Assembly: GCA_018350325.1 (NCBI GenBank)
Contig: JAEVLN010000001.1
Span: forward strand, 2,779,501-2,843,500
Origin: Globodera rostochiensis
Lineage: Eukaryota; Nematoda; Chromadorea; Rhabditida; Heteroderidae
Reading direction: 5' to 3'
Length of the DNA stretch: 64,000 bases
In this document: positions 9,695-20,600 of the stretch, piece by piece
Numbering within the stretch: position 1 is the stretch's first letter
Layout: the number at the start of each line of letters is the position of its first letter
Translations under genes and position numbers: made by a program
Notes under the pieces: generated by a model
What the model saw: the letters and a program-made list of their open reading frames with translations, nothing else
What the model was told of the DNA's origin: nothing
The model's database searches: none

Positions 9695-11640
9695 CTGGCC
9701 GGGCGGCGCGGCATCGGTGCGGTTTCTTCCTCCTCCGTCTCGGCCAACGAAATCTCGTCGATCTCCTTCATCGATTTTGACCCCCCGGGCTGGCCAGCCC
9801 GGACTTTTCGACCGCTGACGTTCGTCGCTCGGGCAGGCCCGCCCGACCACTTCGCTCCGGCCAACAATTCGTTCATGTCGTCGGTAGCCTTTTTGAGCTC
9901 GGCAGCCCGCTGCTTCTTCCGTGCTTTCTCCTCCTCCTCAGCCTTCTTGAACTCGGCGGCCCGCTGCGCCTTCCGTGCCTTCTCTTCCTCCTCATTTTTG
10001 CGCACGATTTCCTCCAATTCCTCTCTCGCCTCTTTCAACTGATCAGCTCGGCGCTGTTCGGTCTGCGCGGCTGCTCGACGGGCATCTTCTTCCGCCCGTA
10101 GCTTCTCCAGCACTTTGGTGAGTGGCTCGGGAGTTTCGTCTCCCGTTTCTCGCGGCACGACGACGACCGATGCGAGGCGCGGAATGCTGTCGCCCGCGGG
10201 TCGGCGCATGGGCGGCGGAAGTTCGGGAAAGCGGTCCCGCAGCTCTTGGCGCTGCCACCCTGCCAATTTCGCCGCGCCGTTCTGGTACTTCTCCAGCATC
10301 TGGCGGAGACGGACACCGTTGGCGGTCTCTCTCCAGCTGGCGACGGGCTGTCCCGCCCGGTTGTGCTGTTGTCGGATTAGTTCTTCTCGTATGTCCTCCG
10401 CCAGCGTCGATGTACTCCTCATCAGTCTCGCACGGCGTTCTGAGCCCAATTCGCGTTCACGGCGGGGGTAGTTGCTGGAATAAGACATGCTAAATGGAAG
10501 TGGACGGTTAGTACTGCTTGAAGTCGACGGGGTGATGGAAAATGGAGGACGGGAGGGAGGAGGGAGGGAGGATGGAGGGGGTGGGGGGCAAGCCCCTGTC
10601 GGAGACGAATGATGGGAGGGAAGCACTTCTGCCTCCCATGGCGGGGGGGTGGGCGTGGCTCGCCGCCCGCTGTCGACGCGCTGAGCGCTCGCTTCGTGGA
10701 TCGGCCGGCTGAGTACGGTCTTTGATCGTCGAGGGGGGGTTTTGCCGAATCCCCCCCATGGCGACGGGTCTCGTTTGGTGGCAGTCTCGTCTGTCGGGCC
10801 TTTTTCCGGAGGAGGCGGCGGGGTCGGCCGGCCGTGTTTTGAACTGTCCTCCTCCGTACCCAGTGGCTGGTGTGGCTGATGCTGCTGCTGGTGGTGATGC
10901 TGCTGCTGGTGATGCTGCTGCTGCTGGTGATGCTGCTGCTGCTGCTCGGGAAGCTCGTCCACATCGACTGCCGTGGCCGATCCGTCGAGCTGGTCGGGGC
11001 TGACCAGAGCCCCATCCGCCTCGGGGCAATCCCGTTCGCTCAGGAACAGCATTTCTTCTAAGGGCGCCCAGCTACAATGCTCGAGGCCGTATCTCCAGGG
11101 GCGCCAGCCCCCGGTCTGTTTTGCACGGCTCTTTCGCGAGGAGCCGACGGTCCCTCCGCCCAAATAGATGCAGGGCCAATCGGGATGGAGCAGGGGCCGT
11201 TCTCGTTGGGCCCCAAAGTAACGAGCCACTGACCATCCGGGCGTCATCGTCTGTCTTTCGGCCGAGAGCAGTCCGAGGATCGCTGGAGGGGAGGCCTGCT
11301 GGTCCCCACGGAGTTGGACGAGGAGAAAGCCGTCACGCTCCCGCTGTCGGATGTACTGCTCGACCTTGGTCCGGGCCCACGGGTTTGTGGCCCAGTCGCC
11401 GGCGCCCAGCGCGTTGATCTCGTCCGCCGCTGTAGGAATATCCGGTCGGGGCGGTAGGGGCTTGATACGCCCCAACTGTGTAGTCCGGTCCGGTCTGTCG
11501 TCCTCATGAGTCGGTTCGCGGTTCGGTTCGTCCGGTCGATGCTGCTGTCCGTCCTGCTGGGGCGGATTCCAGTCAAATCCGCCATTGTCGAAGGGTTCTC
11601 CGCTCATTTCGTCGTCGGGTAAGTTTTCGTCCGAAATTGT
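9499..11640 (-). other. unrecognised C-terminal extension after the envelope region
   Basis: About 710 residues follow the envelope region in frame. In order: an acidic/Pro-rich segment, a Trp/Tyr-containing folded-looking block (about 3220-3370), a Gln/His run (about 3394-3418, trinucleotide repeats at 10879-10950), a Pro/Ser-rich linker, an ELIRQQ...WRETANG block, a charged coiled coil (about 3675-3745) with two copies of a KARK-QRAAE-KKA motif, and an acidic tail ending in the LTR. I recognise no family. It may be a captured host gene, a structural protein or an element-specific accessory protein. Confidence 0.6.
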
Positions 11641-14600
11641 CCGCAGAAAAAAGAATGAAAAGGACGCCCCGGGGGGGAAGGGAAATGTGTTGGGGGGCGG
11701 AGTGTCCCCCCCATCCCACTGTTTCGGTCCGCCCCCAAGGGGTTGCCGCCGGGGGGCCTCTGATTGGTTGCTTCGCCGGGCGATCGCTGCTGCTACCATC
11801 TGCATGCTGTCTATCGCTCCCTCCAGCGGGCGAGACAGCGAGAAAACGAAGAGGATAGAGCAGAAGAGTGAGAAAGTCGTGCCGGAGTTGGTCGCCCGGG
11901 GTTGGCGAACCCCGTCCGCTCGCGCGCGAGGGAGCGTTCGGCGTCTGCCGCGTCGGTCGGACCCTTTCCGCCGCGTCTCGAACCGCTTGATGATGATGAG
12001 GAGAGCGCCGGCGGTGAGGGAAAGGAACAAAGCGGCGAGTTCTGGTCCTATCGACTGTTCGTTCGGTGTGGGGGCCCGGATGGCCCCCGTCATTCCGTTG
12101 CTGGCTCGGTCGGTACTGCTTGCCGTCGTTGAGCTCAGAAGGGTTACTCCAATCGTGACGGTGATGAGCGCCCTGTACAGCCGGAAGTGCGGATTGAACC
12201 TGAGAAAAAGGTAAACGGCGATCAGGGCTATTACGCCGACGGTAAGGGCCGTCATCAGCGATGGCCCATTGAGCAGGAGCCGTAGGAGCGGGAAGGGGTC
12301 GAACCCCCAACTGGCCAAGTCGAAGGAAAAGCCGCCTCCCGGCTCAATCTGTCCGCTAGCGGAGTCGCGTTGCCGGAACCCAAATTGTTGCCGCTTGGGG
12401 ATGAACGCCAGCTCCCCTTGGAGCCGGAAAGTCGTTGAGCCGGCCGGGCATTTCGCCCGGCACTCCGTGTACACCTCGGCGCGGTCGAACGGAATGGCTT
12501 CCGTCGTGGTCGAGTCGTTGCTGCCGCAGTGCAGCGCAAAGGCAGTGCCGTCTGTGCACGTGATTTGAGCCAAGGCGGTGCCGTGATCGGTTCTGCAGGT
12601 GGCGTTGAAGGTTGCCCCGGTGATGCAACGGTAACAACCGGAGAGCGTGGGTCGCTCGACCCAGCATTTGGTGTCGCTGTACTCGCTGACCAGCTCGACG
12701 CCGTGAAGTTGGACCTGCACCTGAACGGGGGAGTATTGGAACTCGGCCCGCACCGCTGATCCGTCGTTGTGAAGGTGGAGTCGTGCCACATCCAGTGGCA
12801 GTCGATGCTCCGGATCGTTGATGATCCGGTCGAGGTCGAGGTCCTTGCAGTGGCAATGAATTGATCCGTTGTCGTGATTCGGTGCGCAGTGCTGGCACGC
12901 TCCGATCGACATTTGGCACCGGTCAAAGTCTCGGGCCGTGGCCTCGTCGGCGCAGTGCAGGTCGGAGGGGATTGGTTTCCCCATGGCTACCGAGCGCCCG
13001 TTGGTGATGAAGTGTGCTGATAGGGCCGGCATGGGGGGTAGGGAGGTGGGAATGACGGCAAGGGTCATGTTGCCCCATTTTTCAGGCACTCCCGGGTGCA
13101 GGACGAGTTGTTGGAAGTCCGTTTGGCCGTTGTTCGTCTCGAGGCCCACCCAGGTGCTGATCTGCAAGTCCCCTTCGAGGCAGCTGAACTCCTCGAAGAC
13201 CGTGGAGCTGGTCGGGACGGCCGCCCATCGGTAAAACAGGCAGGCTGACTGGGGCAGCACGCACGTGTGCCCCCAGAACCCTGAGCTGTGCAAGCACTTC
13301 GAGTGTCCGGGCCGGTGATTGAGTTCGGAGAGCTCGGGAATCGATTCCCGCCGGCCGGTGTTGACGAGACCGCACAATCGTCCCGTGCATGAACCTGCTG
13401 CTGGGCACCGTTTGACTGCCGTGGTCGAAATGGCATACGAGCGGAGCCAACTCTCGGTCCGCGGCGTGCAGACCATGGTGATTGAGGCGAGTCGGAGGCG
13501 GACGGCTCCGAGCAGTTCCTCCTGCTGGGTTCGAATGATGAAGGAGTTCGTCTGATCGGCCGGTAGGAGGGTGACAATGGTGGCTGCCGTCCCCGCGCAT
13601 TTAAGTCCGGCTGGGGTTCTCGCGCAGTCCTCGGAGCGGACTGCTACGGACAATGGTCGGGTCGCCATGGCCAAGCCTGAAAAAAGGAGAAGCGGGATGA
13701 TTCCCGCGAGAACGTGTCCGTTTGGCATTCGTCGGCCTTGCTCGGGGTTCCGCCAGGCTCGTGCCATCGCTCGGGCCCGCCTGGCGAGTTGGAGTCGTTG
13801 CTGTACTTCTCGGACTTCTGCCCGTGCCTTCCTCGCGCCTCTCCGGACTTTCCTTTCGATTTGGTCTGATGTCGGCGTCGGAATGTGCCGTCCCGTGGCC
13901 CAATTAATGAGGCGGATGGGGTATCGCGCTCCCCAGGCCACTGCTTTCGAGAACAGGGTGGCTCCTGACCACAAACGGCTGATCACAGGGCAGATGCATC
14001 CGAGCGCAGCCAGAAAAAGCGCCGTTCCGAAGCCGAAAAGTGCCGACGCCCATCGCGGATTGCAGGAGGGATTGGCCAACAACTCCCAGCAGATGGTGCA
14101 GTCGATGAGCTCGCATTCGGCTCTCGCCGGACATTTCTGAGTGTGGTTATAGGGGGGTCCCGACCCCCACCAACACTGGCCGTTGCATTCGTAACCGTGA
14201 ATGAGCTCTTCGGCCGGAAGCTCGTAGTGGATCACCGCCGACTTGGGCACGGTCGCCCAGCAGCCGTCCGGGCAGCAGATTTCGAGCTTTGTTAGCTCCC
14301 GGTGACTGGTTGCCGTGATTCCGCGAGCCGAGCATCGTAGGGTGCATGGCACTTCCGTGGGGGGGCCTGCGGGGGGGATTGGGAGCTCCCCTGTCAGGCG
14401 GATTGAGGGTTGGCATCCGATAGTTCCGGTAAGGCAGGCGGCTATGGTCAGGAGGATCAGGCTGATTAGGGGTCGACCGGACCCTTTTCCGCGCGTGGGT
14501 TGTCGTTCGGGGGACCAGACCCCCCGTTTCTTTCGGGTACGTTCCGATCGCCGGATTTGGCTTTCTTGAACTGCTCGAACTTCTCGGGATTGTCTGGCTG

Positions 14601-17600
14601 TCGCCTCGGGGTGTGCCTCCCGGTCTTCGCTGATCGGCTCTCGATCCTCGATCGGCTGATTCGAAATGTTCGCTGATGTGGCCTCGCCGGTCGGGTCGTC
14701 GGCTCGCTGACCGTCGGGATCCGCTCCCGTCCGGGCTGGCATCGGTTCTGTCGACGCTGGGGGGCAGCGGTTCCGCCGATTTCCCCCCTCGTCCGTGGGC
14801 ATGTCCTGAACTTGTTCCTCCGTTTCGGGTACCTCAAGTGGGGAGATTTTGTTGATGGGTCGCCCCCATATCCGTCCGTTCGGCATTCGGATCATGACGC
14901 TTCGGATCTGTCCTCCGGACCCTTTCACTTCGGTGATCCGGCCCATCGCCCATAAGTTCCTCGGATGGAATTTATCCTCGATCAGCACGACGTCGCCGAT
15001 CTTTGGGGAGCCGGGTGTCACCACCCGTCGCGCCGTGTGTGCCCATCCGGCTTTCTCGCGCAGTGCCATCAGGTACTCCCGGTGCCATCGCCTCCAGAAA
15101 TGGTCCAGCCGCTGTTGAGAGTCGCGCCACTGCCGCGTGAGTTGCACGTGTGGTTGATCGCGGACTTTATTTCGTGGAGGCGGCACGGTGGGCGGTTCCA
15201 CCGACAATCGATTGTTTTCCTGGAGGAAGTCGATCGGTCGGAGCGGGTGAGGGTCACCCGCAGCACTGGGGACGTATGTCAACGGGCGGGAGTTGACCGT
15301 CGCCTCGATTTCGGCGAGGAGCGTGGCAAAGGAATCGTAGTCGAGCACGGTCCCGCCCAACGTTTTCTGCAGGGCGCGCTTGACGAGCTGTACAGCTCGT
15401 TCGAAAATTCCGCCCGCCCATGGCGTGTGTTGCGGGGTAAAGCGCCATTGAATCCCCCTCGAGTCGGCGAAGGCGATCGGGCTGGTGTTGGCGATGCCGA
15501 ACGCGCTGAGCGTCTTGCCCACAATGGTGAAGGTCGGGGCATTATCGCTGAGGATGCGGGTCGGTGCGCCCCGCCTGGCAATGAATCGTCTGAGTACGGC
15601 GATGAGGCTCGCCGCTGACATGTCTCGGGTCGCATCGATGTAGATAGCGCGCGTGGTCAGGCAAGTGATCAACAGTACCCACGCTTTTCTGCGCTGTCCG
15701 TCGCCCTCGAGAGTTGCGGTCGGCCCGAGGTAGTCGAGGCCGACCGATTCGAACGGGAGTCGTCGTTGGACTCGGTCCGCTGGCAGTGGTGGCATCGGTG
15801 GGAGGGAATACGGCATTCCCATAAGCCGTCGACATCTCCGGCACTGACCTATGACTTTGCGCACTTGTTGTCGGGCGCTGGGGGTCCACCACCCCCTGAG
15901 GAACTCCGCGAGAGTCCCTTCCGCACCAGCATGGTGGAGGCGCACGTGAATGTCGTCGGCGATGAGTGCTCCCAGGCGCGAACGCTTTGGCAGAATGATC
16001 GGTTGGCTGAGGTCGGGCTCCGCGCACTGCCCGATCCGACTGATCAGGCGCTGGATGCCGTGGCGATCCAGCTCGCTTCGGATTCCGGTGGGGAGCTTGC
16101 TCTGCAGCTGCACTGCTCGCGTGATGGCGCCCGTGGCGTTTTGCAGCTCGTCAGCCTGGAGAGGGGGGGTCCGTTCCCCCTGCGGCGTTGGATCGCTGTC
16201 GTTCCGATCCGGACTCTGATCCGTGCTCGCGGCGTTGGTCGCCGAGTGGCCTTGCTGCCGGCGGCACCGCACATTGTGGATGAAACGCAATGCCCATGCC
16301 ATCACCCGCTGTGCCTTCGTCCATCGACTGCACCGGTGGAGCAGGGAGAACGGGAACTCTCCCTCCACGGAGTCGGGGTTGGCCGTTGCTCCCGCGAATA
16401 GGGTGGGGTCCTCACTTTCTTCCTCCCCTGGTTCGGTCTCGTCCGTGTCCAGTCCAAACTGGAATTCCGTTGGCCATTCCGACTCAGGGCGGTTCAGCCA
16501 GTTCGGTCCGGCCCACCATCGCTCGTTTCGCTGGAGGTCGGCGGGGGTGATTCCCCGCGTCGCGCAGTCCGCCGGATTTTCACCGGTCCTCACGTAATGG
16601 AAAGTGGTAGTCGTCGCGCGCCGGATCTCTAGCAGGCGGTTGGCAATAAACTGCGGTTGCGGGGTCCGGTTCCGGACCCAATGGAGGGCGATCATGGAGT
16701 CGCTCCATATATTGTCCGACGTAATTGGGTGGTGGAGTTGGGTCCGGATGAACGTGGCCAATCGTACTCCTAAAAGGATGCCCATCAATTCCATTCGGGG
16801 GATGGTGAAGGTTTCGGCCGCTTTCTTGGGTTTGAGGCGTGACTTGGCCATGACGAGACGGGATTCGGTCCCGTTTGGTCCGTCCGATTGAATGTACGCG
16901 GCTGCGGCGTAGGCGGTTTCGGAGGCATCGGTGAAAACGTGCAGTCGAAGCGGGAGACCAACTCCCGCAGGCAGTCGCCGGGGGATGGTGTTGACGACGC
17001 TGTCCCAGCTGGCCAGGATGGCCTGCCACTCCATGGTCTCGTCTTTCTCCAAAGGGGTATCCCAGTTGTGGGTGGAATCCCAAAGTTTTTGGAAGAAGCG
17101 TTTGGCGGCGAGGGTCGAGGGCACCAGCAGCCCGAGCGGGTCGAACAGGCTGGCGATGATTTTGAGCACGCCCCGCCTGGTGTTGCTCGTCACGACTCCC
17201 GGGATTTCCCCCGGGTAATGCATGTGCAGGTCGTCGCTCTCGGCGTTCCATTCAACGCCCAACACCTTCGCCGTCGTTTTGCCGAGGAAGTCGGCCTCCG
17301 CGAAGCCGTCGTTCAGGCTTTTGTCGTTGGTAAGAAATTCCCGGAGATTCATTCGGGCTTCGGCGAACATCCGTTTGGCTTCCCGGGCCTTCGTTGCGGC
17401 CTCCTCCCGGCTTTCGGCTGGAATTAGCACATTGTCGACGTACGTGTCACGGATCAACTGCTCGGCCAGCTCGGATCCGTACTTTCGCAGGTGATGTCGG
17501 ACCACCGCTGCAAGGCAGAACGGGCTGGGAGTCAGCCCAAAGGCGAGGCGCCGGAACCGGAATGGCGCCAAATTGCTTGTGGTGAGGGGCTGCGTGGGGT

Positions 17601-20600
17601 CGCGCACCCACAGGAACTTGCACACGTTTCGGTCCTCTTCCTCGATCCCGACCATCAGGAAGGCTTTCTCCACATCGGCGATTACGGGCACACGGCATGC
17701 TCTGAACCGGATGAGCATTCCGGCAAGGTCCGGCAGCCACACTGGGCCTCGGAGTAGGCAGTCGTTCAGGGAGGGGGCTCCCTTACAATGGGCGCTGGCA
17801 TCGTACACCACGCGCAGCTTCTTGGGCTTGATCACCGCCTGGTGGGGAATGAAATGCTCGCGGCGTCCTTCCCCGATCGCCGTCTCCTCGATGATTCCGT
17901 TCTCGAGCTGTTCGTCGATCACCGCTTTGTACTGCTTGAGGACTTCGGGCATCCTCTGAAGGCGTTGGAGCATTGTGGCCAGACGTCGGTAGGCCAAGCT
18001 GAAATTGTCGGGAAGCGCGGGATGGCCATCCCGCCAGGGGAGCCGGATGGAGTAGCGCCCGTCGGTGAGCTGGCGCACGGATCGCTGAAATTGGATGACC
18101 GCCTCGGCATCGGCATCGCCGGAGGGATCGTCTCTGATCCCGATGGTTTCCAGGGACCAGAACTGCTCTATCGCGTTGACGGCGGGCATTTGCTCCCGCT
18201 GGTCGTCGCCGGTGGGTAAAATTGAGAAAACGGGCGCGGTGGGTTGCCACCCGCAGACGGCTCGGAAGGTTTCTCCGCAGATTACCGTGCCAAATACGGT
18301 GTCGATCAGGTGGACTCCCTGGTCCGACCGTCGGAAGCCCGTAATGAAATTCCAGAATTTCCGGATTCCGATGAGAATTTGTGGCTGAGTGGTCGCCGTG
18401 ATCGTTCGCAGTTCGTCGTCGGGGTTTGACCCCGGTTCGATCAGCTCCGTTCTGATCGGTGTACAGATCTGTGGGACCTCGGAGACCTCCAAACTTTCCC
18501 AGGCTCCGTCCCTTCGCTTGATCCGGAGGCGGTACGTTCCTGAACGAATTCGCTTCTTCTCTCCGCCGAAAACCTGGACCGTCAGGGGTCGGCATCCCAG
18601 CTGGGTCAGTTTTAGTTGCTGCACTAGGGCTGTCTCGACGCAGTCCACATGGCTGCCCGTGTCCAGCAGCAGTGTCGTCCGGAAATTGCTGTCGCGTCCT
18701 TCGGCAGCGGCGATCACCTGGCACATCATCAGGTGGGCCGGAAGCCGTTGTCCCACCATGGTCAGCGCTCGTTGCTCGTCGCCGGGGTTTACTTCACCCC
18801 GAAGGTCCTCATTTGGGGAGGACCGGGTCCATTCTCGTCCGCCGGTCGGTTTGCCGCGTCTTCGGACTCGCTGGCGTCGTCGGTCGACCGTTCCGGGGCC
18901 GGGCACGGCACTCATTGGGGGGTCGCTGCTTCGGATCAGCAGCGCCCGGTTGGCGGAAGAAAGGGTCGGGGGGTGGGGTGCGCGGGTGTCGGAACCGGCC
19001 GATCGGTTCCAGCAGATCAAGGCGTGGTGATCGGTCCGTTGGCACCAGCGGCAGGGTCTCTCTCGGTGGCACTGGGAGGAGTTGTGCTCCGAGGCCAGGC
19101 AGCGCAGGCACCGTCCCTGTTCAACGACTCGCTGTCGTCGGGCCTGAGGCGTTCGGTACTCTGGGCATTCGCTCGGCCGGTGCCCGTCCCGCTGGCATAA
19201 TGAGCACGGCCCGGGGTATCTCCCCGGCGGTCCGGTGTTGCGGTCTGGTTGTCGTTCGGATGATCGGGGAGTTGTTCCCCGGTGAGGCTGATCCGGTCTT
19301 GGGCTTGGTTGACCGATTGGGTTGGCTGCCGCCGGTCGGCCGGGTGGATCGGGTGGCCGTGGTGGCCGGTCCGGTACGTGGTCTCGGACCAAAAAGGCAC
19401 GCTGAAAGGGCTCTCGACCGGTTCGCCCTGCTCGACCCGCGCGGTCCATGTCCGCTCGGTGGTCCTGTCTCTTCTCGGCTTCGTGTCTTCGTTCTGGCTC
19501 TTTCATCGCGGCGAGGGCGGACTCCGCTGACCTCATGCAACGGACTTGCGCGGAAACTGCGCTCCGGAACTCGCGCACTGCCCATTTTTGGCCGCTCATG
19601 CCTTCCCGGATCCGCAGTTCGGTAAGGATTCGAACTGGTAGCTTGGACTCCAATAACGGTCCAAAGGAGGCGTCGTCGACGTTGGCACCGAGCTGTTCGA
19701 GCTGGCATACTCCTCGTTCGAACTCGTCGACGACCGCCGTGAGGCTGCTGACATTGTCTCTGGCGGGTGCCAGGTGCAGAAGCTGGGCTCGGATCGCCCG
19801 CTGTAGGTCCTCCGTGTCTCCGAAGCGCTCTTTCAGCAGTTGGACGACTACGGGATAATTCCCGTCTGAGGGCGGGTATACCTCGACCGCTCGGCGCGCG
19901 GGAGACCCTTCCTTCAAGCAGCGCAGAAGATGAAGCTGCTTCTCAAACCCGGGGATGGGTTTATCGTCAACGGCGCGTTGGAAATATGCCCAAAACGTGG
20001 TCCAGTCCTCTGGTTTTCCGGTGAAGGTTGGGGGTTGAAGGCGTACTGTTTCAAAGGTCGTAACCCCCCCTCGGGCGGGGGGCGCTGGTCCGGTCGGTGC
20101 GAAGGGGTTCGTTCCCCCAACCGGTCGTGGAAGCGGCTGCTGCCGGCGTGGATAAGCCGTGGCGAGCTGCGGTTGTCGATGGTTCTGGGTGGGGAGTCCT
20201 CCCTTGGGCGGCTGGCTCTGCTGTACCCAGTCTTGCACGGAACGTTCGTTTCCGTTCGCCCCCCGCTGTATGAGGTTCGACATTCTCCGCTGAAGGGGCG
20301 TCCCCACTCGGGATACGCTCTTGCTGTAGGTGGACAGCTGCTCATCCTTCTGCCCGTTCGTCCGTTGCTGAACATGGTTCGTCGAGGGGAGCATGTCTCC
20401 CAATGGCTGGCTGTTCACGGTGCGCACCGAACCGCTGCCCAGAGTCAGGGCCGCTGCCCTCTCCTCCAGCTCGAGCGGCTTGCGTACCACGCGGAGATCG
20501 GCCAGGTGCTCGACCGCAAATTGGAGCAGTTCGGTCGGGTTGATGGGGTCGGCCAGCCCCAACGTCTGCGCCGTGCGAGGGAGAATGGCCATGATGACGT

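Noticed and set aside
9047..9850. 267-residue frame overlapping the 3' LTR, repeated at 21487-22338
   Set aside because: It translates G-rich LTR sequence in another frame from the retroelement ORF, has no domain, and exists twice only because the LTR does.
10422..14837. Many 100-313 residue frames antisense or shifted to the retroelement ORF
   Set aside because: They follow the high GC content and codon bias of the real frame on the minus strand and show no family motifs.
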